Shown: positions 1-9,826, counted from the stretch's first letter. The stretch is 64,000 nucleotides of DNA from an uncultured Propionibacteriaceae bacterium (GCA_938046585.1 CALIWR010000022.1:8108-72107); one strand, 5' to 3'. Notes: generated by a model not told the origin, from the sequence alone. A program made the numbers and translations.

Positions 1-676
1 GGTCCAGCCGGAAATCGTCGCCGATCTCGGGGATCGTGCCATTGGCGTAGTCAGCGCGGAACTCGGCCAGCAGCTGCCAGACCTGTGAGAGCCGGATTTG
101 GTGCGGCGGCGGAATCAGCGTCTGGCCGGGGCCGTCCAACGCGTCCAACAGCAGCTGGGCCGCCTGCTGGGCGTGCAACAACCCGATCGGACGGTCATCG
201 ATCTGTTCCGGCGCAGATCCATTCGCGGCCAAAGCCACCATGGTCTGGACGAAGGAGTTGTAGTACGGACGGCCCTGCTCGCCGAACAGATTCGGCAACC
301 GGGCCTCGGTGTACGGGGTTCCCCAGCCGGCTGCGGCCTCGGCCAGCAGCTGGGAGGCAGTGGCCTTGCCGATCCCGTATGGGGTGCTGTTGCCGCTCTG
401 AATCGAATTCGCAAAGACCAGCCGGGCACCCTGGGGGCCGAGCGCGGCGACCACGTCCCGGGCCAAGGCGATATTGCCGTCGCGGACCAAGTCGTCGTCG
501 CCCCGGTTCACCCCGGCCAGGTGGACCACCGCATCCGCCCCGGCCAGCATGGCGGGCAGCCGGGGCCAGTCGGACCTGGTCACCGAGATGACCTCCAGGT
601 CTGGACGCAGCGCCGACGCCCGTACCCGCAGGTGCCAGCCCAGGAAACCATCGCTCCCGGTAACCGCGACCTTCAT
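1..676 (-). CDS. capF: CapF/WbjC-like NAD-dependent sugar reductase (partial, runs off the left edge)
   Basis: The first 225 or so residues of a short-chain-dehydrogenase-fold sugar enzyme can be read on the minus strand; the C-terminus lies outside the window. The protein opens MKVAVTGSDGFLGWHL, a GxxGFLG nucleotide-binding loop, followed by VVHLAGVN, YGIGKATASQLL (YxxxK) and RLPNLFGEQGRPYYNSF, which is characteristic of CapF/WbjC/FnlB. These enzymes reduce or epimerise the keto sugar made by CapE on the way to UDP-L-FucNAc. The ATG overlaps the stop of the capE-like gene (ATGA), so the two are translationally coupled. Full-length CapF also has a C-terminal cupin domain, which cannot be checked here. 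Family assignment is confident; the exact sugar product is inferred. Confidence 0.85.
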   Translation of the reverse strand, partial: MKVAVTGSDGFLGWHLRVRASALRPDLEVISVTRSDWPRLPAMLAGADAVVHLAGVNRGDDDLVRDGNIALARDVVAALGPQGARLVFANSIQSGNSTPYGIGKATASQLLAEAAAGWGTPYTEARLPNLFGEQGRPYYNSFVQTMVALAANGSAPEQIDDRPIGLLHAQQAAQLLLDALDGPGQTLIPPPHQIRLSQVWQLLAEFRADYANGTIPEIGDDFRLD

Positions 677-1761
677 CGGGCGGCCTGCTCGGCGATCGCG
701 GCCCGCATCTCGGGCAGGGTCAACAGCAGCTGCTTGGTCTGCTCCACGTCGAGCCGGGTGGTGCTGGCACTGGTGTAGTCGCGGTCGCGAGGGATCCGCT
801 GTTTGCCTTGGTCGAAATATAGCTCGTACTGCAGGCCGCGGGCGTCGAGCGGGACCCGGAAAAAGTCGCCCTGGTCCTCGGCCTTAACCATCTCCTCAGC
901 GCTCAGCAGCGATTCGTGCATCTTCTCCCCGTGCCGGGCGCCGATTACCGCGATCTCAGGATCGTCATCTCCCATCAGGCTAGCGACCGCCCGGAACACG
1001 GTCTCAACCGTCGCCGCAGGGGCCTTCTTGACGAAGAGATCCCCCGGCTGGGCGTGACGGAAAGCGTGCAGCACCAGCTCCACCGACTGATCCAGGCTCA
1101 TCAGGAAACGAGTCATCGAGGGCTCGGTCATGGTGAGTGGTCGGCCATCACGGATCTGCTGCACCAATAGCGGGATCACCGAACCGCGCGAATACATGAC
1201 GTTGCCGTAGCGGGTGATACTGACCGTGGTGGGCGAGTCGGGATGATTGCGGGCGAAGGCCTGCGCGGTCTTCTCCATCAGCGCTTTGGTCATCCCCATC
1301 GCATTGATCGGGTACACCGCCTTGTCGGTCGACAGCACCACCAGCGACTGGACTCCCGCCTGGGCGGCAGCCTCGATCACGTGGTGGCTACCGGTGACAT
1401 TGGTAGCCACGGCCTGCTGCGGGAAGAATTCGCAGCTCGGCACGATCTTCAACGCGGCGGCGTGGAAGACATAATCCACCCCGCTCATCGGGGCGGTCAG
1501 ACTCTGCGGGTCGCGGACATCGCCGATGAAGTAGCGGACCCGGGCGTCAGCGAGGGTTCGGCGCATCGCGTCCTGCTTGGACTCGTCGCGGCTGAGGATA
1601 TTGACCTGGGCTACGCCGTGCGCCAGCAGATGGCGGGCCATGGTGGAGCCGAACGAGCCGGTACCGCCGGTGATCGCCACCACCCGGCCGGCCATCTGCG
1701 CAGCGAGGTCCGCACCAGCCGACGCGGCCGGGGTCTGGGGGTCTGGCTGGGTGTCACTCAT
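673..1761 (-). CDS. capE: CapE-like UDP-GlcNAc 4,6-dehydratase/5-epimerase
   Basis: 362-residue SDR enzyme that would convert UDP-GlcNAc to the 4-keto-6-deoxy-L-talo sugar, the first step to UDP-L-FucNAc. The NAD(P) loop reads TGGTGSFGST, followed by FIGDVRD and YPINAMGMTKALMEK. In the last motif Met stands where most SDRs carry the catalytic Tyr of YxxxK, which is the hallmark of CapE/WbjB rather than of FlaA1/PseB enzymes. The chosen ATG at 1761 overlaps the stop of the upstream glycosyltransferase (ATGA); an open frame continues upstream but lies inside that gene. The stop overlaps the capF-like start. Together these genes form a UDP-FucNAc-type cassette for a surface polysaccharide. Confidence 0.9.
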   Translation of the reverse strand: MSDTQPDPQTPAASAGADLAAQMAGRVVAITGGTGSFGSTMARHLLAHGVAQVNILSRDESKQDAMRRTLADARVRYFIGDVRDPQSLTAPMSGVDYVFHAAALKIVPSCEFFPQQAVATNVTGSHHVIEAAAQAGVQSLVVLSTDKAVYPINAMGMTKALMEKTAQAFARNHPDSPTTVSITRYGNVMYSRGSVIPLLVQQIRDGRPLTMTEPSMTRFLMSLDQSVELVLHAFRHAQPGDLFVKKAPAATVETVFRAVASLMGDDDPEIAVIGARHGEKMHESLLSAEEMVKAEDQGDFFRVPLDARGLQYELYFDQGKQRIPRDRDYTSASTTRLDVEQTKQLLLTLPEMRAAIAEQAAR

Positions 1762-3011
1762 CGGCCACCTTTCCGTGCCTGGCGCAGGATCTCGGTCAAC
1801 CGAGCACCACCGATCGCCGAGGACATCTGCGATTCGTACCGCTGGCGCCCGCGGGCGCCCATCTGGCGCAGCATATCGGGGCCGGCCTGCTGCGCCTGCT
1901 GCAGCGCCGCCGCGACCGCCGCCGGATCGTCTGGCGGCGCGGCCCATCCGGCACCGGCCTCGGTCACCACCCGGGCCGGGTCCCCGGCCGCGACCACTAG
2001 CAGCGGCTGCCCGGCGGCCAGCAGCGACGGAACTTTGCTCGGCATGGTGACCCGGAAGAGGGGTGTATCGGTAAGGCAGACCAGCTGCAGGTCCGCCGCC
2101 GCCAACAGCCCCGGCATCGATGCCATCGGGCGCCGGCCCAGAAAATGGACCCGGTCGTTCACCTGGAGGCTGTCAGCCAGGCCGCGCAGCCGCTCAGCGT
2201 CAATCCCATCGCCTACCGTGACTAGGTGGATCCGCCGCGCCGGGTCAATCCGGGCCATCGCCTCCACCAGCACCCCCAGACCTTGGGCGGCACCGTGCGC
2301 GCCCGCGTACAAGGCAACGAAGTCATCGCCGCTCAGGCCCAGGTCGCGGCGCAGGCTCGGGTCGGGCTCGGCTGGCGCGGCGAACAGCGATTCGTCGACC
2401 CAGTTGTAGACCAAGGAGATCTTCTCCGGCGGCACCCCTCGGTCCACCAGCACCTGCTTCATCGACGGCGAGAGCACCGTGATGTGCGAGCTGAGCCGGT
2501 ACGAAAGCTTCGCGAAGGCGCCCATCAGGGTGTTCGCCAGCCGGTATAGCGGCCCCGAGGTGAGAAAGCCGGAGGCAAAAACCGAATCCGGCCACAGATC
2601 CTGAATCATCGTCACGTACGGGGTTCGGTACAGCAACCGAGCCACCATCGGGGCCAGGTTTGCGGTCACCGGCGAGCTGTACACGACCGCCAGCCCGGCC
2701 CGGCGGATGTCGCCCACCCCGTACCAGACACTGGACAGCGCCCACGAGCAGATGTTGAGCATCCGACCCAGCGCCGACGAGTCATGGCTCGGGTAGAGCG
2801 GGGTCCGGCGCACCTCGATCGGCCCGATCAGCTCCCGACTGGCCCGGTCCGCCCGGTACCCGTCGAAGACCACACCGGTCGGATAGTTCGGCACCCCGGT
2901 CAGCACCGTCACCTGCCAACCGCAGCGTTCCAATTCCTCCGGCACCCAGCACGCCACCCCGACGTTCTCCGGGTGATACCACTGGCTGACGTAACAGACC
3001 GGCTCACTCAT
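1758..3011 (-). CDS. GT4 glycosyltransferase, WbuB-like
   Basis: 417-residue GT-B glycosyltransferase of the group 1 (GT4) family. It begins MSEPVCYVSQWYHPENVG, with a typical GPNYPTG-like stretch (LTGVPNYPTG) near residue 40, and has LSPSMKQVLVDRGVPPEKI in the linker and a C-terminal donor-binding half (VALYAGAHGAAQGLGVLVEA). These features match WbuB/CapM-type transferases that add FucNAc to a lipid-linked acceptor. It is the first gene of a coupled trio (GT4, capE, capF) on the minus strand, so it probably uses the sugar made by its neighbours. It diverges from the tandem GT2 gene across about 260 bp. The donor specificity is inferred from context only. Confidence 0.85.
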   Translation of the reverse strand: MSEPVCYVSQWYHPENVGVACWVPEELERCGWQVTVLTGVPNYPTGVVFDGYRADRASRELIGPIEVRRTPLYPSHDSSALGRMLNICSWALSSVWYGVGDIRRAGLAVVYSSPVTANLAPMVARLLYRTPYVTMIQDLWPDSVFASGFLTSGPLYRLANTLMGAFAKLSYRLSSHITVLSPSMKQVLVDRGVPPEKISLVYNWVDESLFAAPAEPDPSLRRDLGLSGDDFVALYAGAHGAAQGLGVLVEAMARIDPARRIHLVTVGDGIDAERLRGLADSLQVNDRVHFLGRRPMASMPGLLAAADLQLVCLTDTPLFRVTMPSKVPSLLAAGQPLLVVAAGDPARVVTEAGAGWAAPPDDPAAVAAALQQAQQAGPDMLRQMGARGRQRYESQMSSAIGGARLTEILRQARKGGR

Positions 3012-3270
3012 GCAGATAGTTCTACCGCGGTTGCCCGGCCGTTCCCGGGCCCATACCGGTCGTGAGCCCTCCCCATGGCCGGTCGACCACCTACCCGACG
3101 ACTGGCCCGTGACCCGATCAAACCGTTCACGTGGTATGCAGCGATGTCAACCCGCAACCCCTGGTGGGACCAGGGCCGAGGTGACCTTCAAGGCTTTTCC
3201 GAGGCCGTGGTTGTCCACAGTCGCCGCTTCGACCCCGGAATCCAGCCCGGTCCCCGTTAGGGTTGTTGGG

Positions 3271-4866
3271 GTGAGGGATGGGGTGGCAGCTGCTGTGGTC
3301 TCGTACGAGCCGACGACCGCGCTCGTCCACTTGGTGACCACACTGCGGCAGGCCGGCCTACCGGTCCATGTGATTGACAACGCCAGCACCACGGCCACCG
3401 GGATTCTACGTCATTGCCAGTCGTTGGGGGCGCAGGTAACCCGGCTGAATTACAATAGTGGGGTCGCCGGGGCGCTCCAGGTGGCCCTCGACCAGACCGA
3501 CGCCGACTGGCTGTTCACCTTCGACCAGGACAGCCGCGCCACGCCGGAACTGGTCGACCAGCTGATCGAGACCGCCGCCCGCCGGGTCTCCCGGGTAGCG
3601 GTGGTGGCCCCAGTAGTCCGCGATGAACGTAGCCAGCATCTGCTCCAGGGTGATCCGGGGCGCCGCTCCTGGTACGTGACCCGCCGCGCGCTCACTTCCG
3701 GCTCGCTGTGCCGGGTGCGGGCGCTACGCCAAGTCGGCGGCTTCCGAACCGACCTGGTGATCGACTTCGTCGACTGGGAATTGTGCCTGCGGCTGCGGGC
3801 CGCCGGTTGGGAGATCGTGATCGAGCCGGGCGTGCAACTGCTGCACACCCTAGGCGCCGCCAGCCGACACCCGATCCCGCTGCTGGGTGAGGTCACCACC
3901 ACCAACCACTCCCCCGACCGGCTCTACTACCGCTACCGCAATGCGCTGCTGGTGGCCCGGGCCGGCGGGTTCGGGATGGAGGCCCGATGGGCGACCCGGG
4001 TCGCGCTCGGGCTGATGCTGGGGGTTGGCAAAGTGCTTCTCCTGGAGCACGACCGGATGCCGAAACTGCACGCGATCGGCGATGGGCTTCGCGACGGGAT
4101 CCGGGGCCGAGGCGGCAGCCGTACCCCTGTACTGGCAGACCGCCGACCACCGGTCTCGGTCTGCATGGCCACGTACAACGGTTCGGCCTATCTGCGGACC
4201 CAGCTCGACAGCATCCTCGACCAGCTAGGCCCCGACGACGAGCTCCTGGTCCAAGACGATGCCAGCAGTGACCGCACCTGCGCCATCATCGAGCAGTACG
4301 CCGACCCGCGGATCGTGCTGCGGAGCAACCCGTCCAACCTGGGCCCGATCGGCACCTTTGAACGCTGCCTAGCCCGGGCCCAGAACCCGATCGTGCTGCT
4401 CGCCGACCAGGACGATGAATGGCTGCCGGGAAAAGTAGATGCGGTATTGGCAGAGTTAGCCGACCCCGAAGTGATGGGGGTGGTGACCAATGCCGAGATC
4501 ACCGACGCCGAGCTGACCCCGACCGGCGAACTGTACTTCGACCACGCCCGCAGCGGGCCGGGGGTGATCCACAATTTCATCAAGAACAGCTACCTCGGTT
4601 GTTGTCTGGCGGTACGCCGGGAAGTGCTGGAGGTGGCGCTGCCGGTGCCCCGCTCGGTCCGGACCCACGACGGCTGGATCGGGATCACCGCCGACCTGAT
4701 GGGCCGGGTGATGTTCCTGCCGACCCCGTACCTGCGCTACCGCCGCCACGGCAGCAACGCCTCCCAGATGACCCGCTTCGGCCTGGTCGACATCGCCCGG
4801 CGGCGGGCTCATCTGGCCGCGCACCTGGCTCGGATCCTGCCCGCGGCCTTGCGGCGCCGCGCGTGA
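3271..4866 (+). CDS. tandem-domain GT2 glycosyltransferase (two catalytic modules)
   Basis: Two GT2 modules in one polypeptide of about 532 residues. The first opens VAAAVVSYEPTTALVHLV, then VIDNASTTATG and FTFDQDSRA (DxD-like), and resembles rhamnosyltransferases of the RfbN/WbbL type. The second starts near 4150 with SVCMATYNGSAYLRTQLDSI, then LVQDDASSDRT and LLADQDDEWLPGK, as in EpsE-like transferases. The frame is open back to 3010, but that stretch is Pro/Arg-rich and unlike any family, so I place the start at the GTG at 3271; GTG/ATG codons further upstream are possible. Fused GT2 pairs often add two successive sugars of one repeat unit. It lies head-to-head with the GT4-capE-capF operon and probably serves the same polysaccharide. 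Confidence 0.85.
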   Translation: MRDGVAAAVVSYEPTTALVHLVTTLRQAGLPVHVIDNASTTATGILRHCQSLGAQVTRLNYNSGVAGALQVALDQTDADWLFTFDQDSRATPELVDQLIETAARRVSRVAVVAPVVRDERSQHLLQGDPGRRSWYVTRRALTSGSLCRVRALRQVGGFRTDLVIDFVDWELCLRLRAAGWEIVIEPGVQLLHTLGAASRHPIPLLGEVTTTNHSPDRLYYRYRNALLVARAGGFGMEARWATRVALGLMLGVGKVLLLEHDRMPKLHAIGDGLRDGIRGRGGSRTPVLADRRPPVSVCMATYNGSAYLRTQLDSILDQLGPDDELLVQDDASSDRTCAIIEQYADPRIVLRSNPSNLGPIGTFERCLARAQNPIVLLADQDDEWLPGKVDAVLAELADPEVMGVVTNAEITDAELTPTGELYFDHARSGPGVIHNFIKNSYLGCCLAVRREVLEVALPVPRSVRTHDGWIGITADLMGRVMFLPTPYLRYRRHGSNASQMTRFGLVDIARRRAHLAAHLARILPAALRRRA

Positions 4867-4942
4867 GAATCGACTCATGATCTGACTGCGCGTCAACCCC
4901 CGTCAGTAGGATGCCGGGCATGGTTTTCCTGCGGTGTCCGCG

Positions 4943-7009
4943 ATGACCGCCGGCGCCTCGGCCAGCGCCGAAGCACGCCGCCAGCTCGCCCTAGCCAAGG
5001 CGCACAGCGCCGCCGCCGAGCAAGCCCGCCAGTGCGCCGCCCGGTACCGGATCGCCGCTACCACCGAGAAGCAGACCGCCGCGCTGCTGCACCCGCTCAC
5101 CAGCCAGGGCCACCACCTGCTCGCCGACCGGGGCTGGCCCGGCAGCCGCCGCTCCCAGGTCGATCTGGTGGTGGTCGGCCCGAGCGGCGTCTTCATCGTC
5201 GACACCAAGGCCTGGGCTGAGCTTCAGATCACCGAGGACCGCGTCTTGCGCGGGCAGGAGGACGTCACCGACAGCCTCGCCACCTTGGGGCTGCTCGCCG
5301 AGGACACCCAGATCCACCTGGCGACGGCCCTCGGGCTCGCCCCCGGCGAGGTCCGGGCGGTAGTCGCGATGGCCGGCCGCCGTGACCTGCAAGCCCGGGT
5401 GGCGGGGGTCACGATCGTCGGGCAGCACGACATCCTGAGCCACATCTCCAGTTTCGGCAGCCGGCTCACCGAAGCCCAGGTCGACTCGCTGCTGGCCGCC
5501 TGTCAGGATTTTTTCCCGGTGATCGGAGAGCCGGCGCCGGTGATGACCACGATCGTGCCGCCAGTGGTGCCGATCGGGCCCGAACCCGACGAGTTGTTCT
5601 CCACTGCCGAAATCCTGACCGCGCTCGAGACCGCCGCTCTCGCTGCGCCGATCGAGGACTGGATGACCTACTTGCACCCCAACCAGGCCCGTACCGCATG
5701 TCGATACTTCAACGGCCCCTCGCGGGTTCGTGGGCCGGCTGGGACCGGCAAGACCGTGGTCGGGTTGCATCGAGCGGCCTGGCTGGCCCGAACCCGGCCA
5801 GGGAAGGTGCTGCTGACCTCGTACGTACGGACCCTGCCAGACGTGCTGGGCGGGCTGCTGGCCCGGCTCGCTCCGGATGTCACCGACCGGATCGAACGCG
5901 TCGGAATCCACAGCTGGGCGCATCGGCTGCTACGTGACCGTGGGGTCCCATTCCAGATGAACCCAGACCGCTGCGACCGGCTCTTCCGGCAAGCGATGCG
6001 CGACGCCGGCGGGCCGCTGCTCACCATCAACCCCGACCCGGGGTACTGGCGTGACGAGATCGACGCGGTGATCAGGGGCCGCGGAATCACGACCTTTGAC
6101 CAATACGCCGCACTCGCCCGGACCGGGCGTCGACAGCGGCTGACACCGCCGCAGCGGCAGCTGGTGTGGGAGCTCCTGGTCGCCTACAGCGAACGGCTGA
6201 GTGACCACCAGGTGATTGATTTCCCGGGCCTGATTCTGCTCGCCGAACAGGAACTGATCCGTGAGCCGCTGCCCGGCTACGCGGCGGTAATCGTCGACGA
6301 GGCGCAGGATCTGTCGTGCGTGATGCTTCGGATGCTGCACCGGCTGGTCGGCGACATCGACAACGGGCTAACCCTGATCGGTGATGGGCAGCAGACCATC
6401 TACCCGGGCGGCTGGACCCTGGCCGAGGCAGGCATCTCGGTGGCCGGCCGCGGCGTGGTGTTCGACATCAATTACCGCAACACCGAACAGATCCACAGCT
6501 TCGCCTCCAGCCTGGTCTCCGACGACGAGTACGCCGACCTTGAGGGCACCACCAGCCGTGGCGAACCCACCATGGTGGTACCCCGCCAAGGCTCGCAGCC
6601 TCACTGGCAGCAATGCCAGAACCAGCAGCAGCAGGCTGAGTTTCTGGTCGCCGCGGTCCAGGAGGCGCTCAGCGAACCGGCCACCGAGGCCGGCGACATC
6701 GCGGTGCTGTGCCTCACCCGCAAGAGCGTCCGCTGGGCCAGCGACGTACTCGACCAGGCCCACTTGCCGGTAAGCCAGCTGAAGAGCTACCGGGGCAACC
6801 GTTCTCGGGGGATCCTGGTCGGCACGGTGAAACGAGCCAAGGGCTTGGAGTTCAAGCAGGTGGTGCTGCCGGACCTGCCTCTCGAGATCACCGGAACCGC
6901 GCCTGCCGCCGACGCCGACCGAGAACGCTGGGAGCTGCAGCGCCGTGAGGCGTACGTGGCGATGACCCGGGCCCGAGACCGCCTCTGGGTGATGACGCAC
7001 CGCGCCTGA
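4943..7009 (+). CDS. NERD-domain UvrD/Rep-like helicase
   Basis: About 688 residues. An N-terminal NERD nuclease-like domain (residues ~25-140: HHLLADRGWPGSRRSQVDLV, then GPSGVFIVDTKAW, an Asp...Asp-x-Lys pattern) is joined to a superfamily 1 helicase. The helicase shows Walker A GPAGTGKTVVGLH, Walker B VIVDEAQDLS, motif III GDGQQTIY, motif IV/V VGTVKRAKGLEFKQVV and motif VI AYVAMTRARDRLW. It is probably cytoplasmic and acts in DNA repair or as a stand-alone defence gene; the sequence does not decide which. ATG 4943 is preferred over GTG 4934, which is in frame three codons earlier. Neighbours are unrelated and it appears monocistronic. Confidence 0.87.
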   Translation: MTAGASASAEARRQLALAKAHSAAAEQARQCAARYRIAATTEKQTAALLHPLTSQGHHLLADRGWPGSRRSQVDLVVVGPSGVFIVDTKAWAELQITEDRVLRGQEDVTDSLATLGLLAEDTQIHLATALGLAPGEVRAVVAMAGRRDLQARVAGVTIVGQHDILSHISSFGSRLTEAQVDSLLAACQDFFPVIGEPAPVMTTIVPPVVPIGPEPDELFSTAEILTALETAALAAPIEDWMTYLHPNQARTACRYFNGPSRVRGPAGTGKTVVGLHRAAWLARTRPGKVLLTSYVRTLPDVLGGLLARLAPDVTDRIERVGIHSWAHRLLRDRGVPFQMNPDRCDRLFRQAMRDAGGPLLTINPDPGYWRDEIDAVIRGRGITTFDQYAALARTGRRQRLTPPQRQLVWELLVAYSERLSDHQVIDFPGLILLAEQELIREPLPGYAAVIVDEAQDLSCVMLRMLHRLVGDIDNGLTLIGDGQQTIYPGGWTLAEAGISVAGRGVVFDINYRNTEQIHSFASSLVSDDEYADLEGTTSRGEPTMVVPRQGSQPHWQQCQNQQQQAEFLVAAVQEALSEPATEAGDIAVLCLTRKSVRWASDVLDQAHLPVSQLKSYRGNRSRGILVGTVKRAKGLEFKQVVLPDLPLEITGTAPAADADRERWELQRREAYVAMTRARDRLWVMTHRA

Positions 7010-7094
7010 CGCCGCCGACGCCTCCTCAGAAGCTTGAAAATCAGGCCCGCGACATCAGGCTCAGGCTGCCTATGACCGCGCCTGCCGCCGCCGG

Positions 7095-7118
7095 CCGGCC
7101 CCTATTCCGAGGGGCCGG
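7095..7118 (-). terminator. hairpin over the clpC stop codon
   Basis: CCGGCCCC at 7095-7102 pairs with GGGGCCGG at 7111-7118 around an 8-nt loop. The clpC stop codon (TAG, 7102-7104) lies inside it. No T-run follows, as is usual for actinobacterial hairpin terminators. Confidence 0.5.
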
Positions 7119-9606
7119 TCAGTTCGGCGAACGGGGCGTCGGGCAGGTGCTTCTCGGTGCCGGTGAAGACGAACGGGGTGTCGCTGCCCTCGTCGGCGGT
7201 GTCGACCAATACCAGTTGGCCGGAACGCAACTCGCCGAACAGGATCTTCTCTGCCAGCACGTCCTCCACGTCGCGCTGCAATGCCCGGCGCAACGGCCGG
7301 GCCCCGAGCACCGGGTCAAAGCCACGTTTGGCGATCAACGACTTGGCGGCTGGGGTCAGCTCGATACCCATATCGCGGTCCTTGAGCCGGGTCTCAATCT
7401 GGCTCACCATCAGATCCACGATCCGTTCGATCTCAGGCTGCGACAGCTGGTGGAAAACCACCACCTCGTCGACCCGGTTCAAGAACTCTGGCCGGAAGTG
7501 CTGCTTCAACTCGTCCGACACTTTGGCCTTCATCTTCTCGTACGAGCCCTCGGCGTCGTTACCCACCTGGAAGCCCAGATTCACGGTCTTGGAGATGTCC
7601 CGGGTGCCGAGGTTGGTGGTCATCACAATCACCGTGTTCTTGAAGTCGACGACCCGGCCTTGGGCATCGGTCAGGCGACCCTCGTCAAGGATCTGCAGCA
7701 ACGAGTTGAAGATGTCCGGGTGAGCCTTCTCAATCTCGTCGAACAGCACCACCGAGAACGGCTTGCGGCGGACCTTCTCGGTGAGCTGGCCGCCCTCCTC
7801 GTAGCCGACATAGCCGGGGGGTGAGCCGAACATCCGCGAAGCGGTGTGCTTCTCGGAGTACTCGCTCATGTCCAAGGTGATCAGGGCATCCTCATCGCCG
7901 AACAGGAACTCGGTGAGAGCCTTGGTCAACTCGGTCTTTCCGACGCCGGACGGGCCAGCGAAGATGAACGAACCGCTAGGACGCTTCGGGTCCTTCAAAC
8001 CAGCCCGGGTCCGACGAATTGACCGCGACAAGGCATGGACCGCGTCCACCTGGCCGATGATCCGCCGGCCGAGTTCTTCCTCCATGTGCAGCAGCCGAGC
8101 CGATTCCTCCTCGGTCAGCTTGAAAACCGGGATCCCGGTCGCCGAACTCAGCACTTCGGCGATCTGCTCCTCGTCGACCTCGGCCGGAACGTCCTGGTCG
8201 CCGACCTTCCAGGCCTGCTCCTTCTCGGCCCGCTGCGCCAGCAGCTTCTTTTCCGAATCACGCAGCCCGGCTGCCCGCTCGAAGTCTTGGGCGTCGATCG
8301 CAGCCTCCTTTTCCAGGCGGACTGAGGCGATCTTCTCGTCGTACTCGCGCAGGTCTGGCGGCGCGGTCATCCGCTTAATCCGCAGCCGGGCCCCGGCCTC
8401 GTCGATCAGGTCGATCGCCTTGTCCGGCAGGAACCGGTCAGCGATATAACGGTCGGCCATCTGCGCCGCGGCAGCCAATGCCTCGTCGGTGATCGTGATC
8501 CGGTGGTGCGCCTCGTACCGGTCGCGCAGCCCCCGCAGGATGTCAATAGTCAGCGCGATCGACGGCTCGGCGACCTGGATCGGCTGGAATCGACGCTCCA
8601 GCGCCGCGTCCTTCTCGATGTGTTTGCGGTATTCGTCCAGGGTGGTGGCCCCGATCGTCTGCAGTTCACCGCGAGCCAGCATCGGCTTCAGAATGGAGGC
8701 CGCGTCAATCGCGCCCTCGGCGGCACCCGCGCCGACCAGGGTGTGGATCTCGTCAATGAAGAGCATCACATCACCGCGGGTCTTGATCTCCGCGAGCACC
8801 TTCTTCAGCCGCTCTTCGAAATCCCCACGATACCGAGAACCGGCCACCAATGCCCCCAGATCAAGGGTATAGATCTGCTTGTCGCGCAGGGTCTCGGGGA
8901 CATCGCCACGGACGATCGCCTGTGACAGTCCCTCCACCACGGCGGTCTTGCCGACACCGGGTTCACCGATCAGTACCGGGTTGTTCTTGGTACGGCGCGA
9001 GAGCACCGTCATCACCCGTTCGATCTCTTTCTCACGCCCGATCACCGGATCAAGCTTGTTCTCCCGGGCCGCCTGGGTGAGATTGCGTCCGAACTGGTCG
9101 AGCACCTTCGAGGAAGCCGACTGCGGGCCCAAGTCCGGGGCGCCGGCAGTCGCGGCCTCCCGGCCCGACTGAAATCCCGACAGTAACTGCAGAACCTGGG
9201 TCCGGACCCGGTTCAGGTCGGCGCCCAGCTTAATCAGCACCTGCGCCGCAACCCCTTCCCCCTCCCGGATCAGGCCGAGCAGGATGTGCTCGGTGCCGAT
9301 ATAGGTGTGGTTGATCTGCAGTGCCTCACGCAGCGACAACTCCAACACCTTCTTGGCGCGCGGCGTGAACGGAATATGGCCGGTCGGGGCCTGCTGGCCA
9401 TGGCCGATGATCTCCTCGACCTGCTCGCGGACCGCCTCCAGCGAGATCCCGAGCGACTCCAGCGCCTTGGCCGCGACCCCCTCGCCCTCGTGGATCAGCC
9501 CCAGCAGCAGGTGCTCAGTTCCGATGTAATTGTGGTTGAGCATGCGCGCCTCATCCTGCGCCAGAACGACGACTCGACGCGCACGATCGGTGAACCGCTC
9601 GAACAT
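7102..9606 (-). CDS. clpC: ClpC AAA+ unfoldase (Hsp100)
   Basis: 834 residues, the usual ClpC length. Order: Clp-N double repeat (MFERFTDRARRVVVLAQDEA and a second block with LGLIREGEGVAAQVL), AAA1 with Walker A GEPGVGKTAVVEGL, a UVR/middle domain (DAQDFERAAGLRDSEKKLL), AAA2 with GPSGVGKTELTKAL, and a ClpB-D2-small domain ending GSDTPFVFTG. It unfolds substrates for ClpP1P2. The start is ATG 9606, preceded by a strong GGAGGAGAAGA Shine-Dalgarno sequence; the frame extends a few codons further upstream. It lies downstream of lsr2 on the same strand but is separated by a terminator-like hairpin, so it probably has its own promoter in the roughly 140 bp between that hairpin and its start. Confidence 0.98.
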   Translation of the reverse strand: MFERFTDRARRVVVLAQDEARMLNHNYIGTEHLLLGLIHEGEGVAAKALESLGISLEAVREQVEEIIGHGQQAPTGHIPFTPRAKKVLELSLREALQINHTYIGTEHILLGLIREGEGVAAQVLIKLGADLNRVRTQVLQLLSGFQSGREAATAGAPDLGPQSASSKVLDQFGRNLTQAARENKLDPVIGREKEIERVMTVLSRRTKNNPVLIGEPGVGKTAVVEGLSQAIVRGDVPETLRDKQIYTLDLGALVAGSRYRGDFEERLKKVLAEIKTRGDVMLFIDEIHTLVGAGAAEGAIDAASILKPMLARGELQTIGATTLDEYRKHIEKDAALERRFQPIQVAEPSIALTIDILRGLRDRYEAHHRITITDEALAAAAQMADRYIADRFLPDKAIDLIDEAGARLRIKRMTAPPDLREYDEKIASVRLEKEAAIDAQDFERAAGLRDSEKKLLAQRAEKEQAWKVGDQDVPAEVDEEQIAEVLSSATGIPVFKLTEEESARLLHMEEELGRRIIGQVDAVHALSRSIRRTRAGLKDPKRPSGSFIFAGPSGVGKTELTKALTEFLFGDEDALITLDMSEYSEKHTASRMFGSPPGYVGYEEGGQLTEKVRRKPFSVVLFDEIEKAHPDIFNSLLQILDEGRLTDAQGRVVDFKNTVIVMTTNLGTRDISKTVNLGFQVGNDAEGSYEKMKAKVSDELKQHFRPEFLNRVDEVVVFHQLSQPEIERIVDLMVSQIETRLKDRDMGIELTPAAKSLIAKRGFDPVLGARPLRRALQRDVEDVLAEKILFGELRSGQLVLVDTADEGSDTPFVFTGTEKHLPDAPFAELTGPSE

Positions 9607-9750
9607 CGACACTCTCTTCTCCTCCTCGGGGCCGCTCACCCCAACCCAGCAGTGCCTTCAGGCATCACGGCACGTGTCAGTGTACGGAACGCGGCCACTA
9701 AATCCCGGGCTTCCCTCGTTCGCTCTCAGCGCACGCAGCCGGGTATGACG

Positions 9751-9779
9751 GAGCCGGGCCCGTCCAGCGGACCCGGCTC
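9751..9779 (-). terminator. hairpin downstream of lsr2
   Basis: GAGCCGGG at 9751-9758 pairs with CCCGGCTC at 9772-9779; three further CCG/CGG pairs follow after one mismatch. It lies 48 bp past the lsr2 stop and upstream of clpC, and has no T-run. Confidence 0.5.
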
Positions 9780-9826
9780 GAGTTCAGCATGGACCGGTCA
9801 GCCTCCCCACCGGCCGGTTGCCGATC

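Noticed and set aside
673..1761. FlaA1/PseB-type dehydratase
   Set aside because: Met replaces the catalytic Tyr in the AMGMTK motif, which is the CapE/WbjB form.
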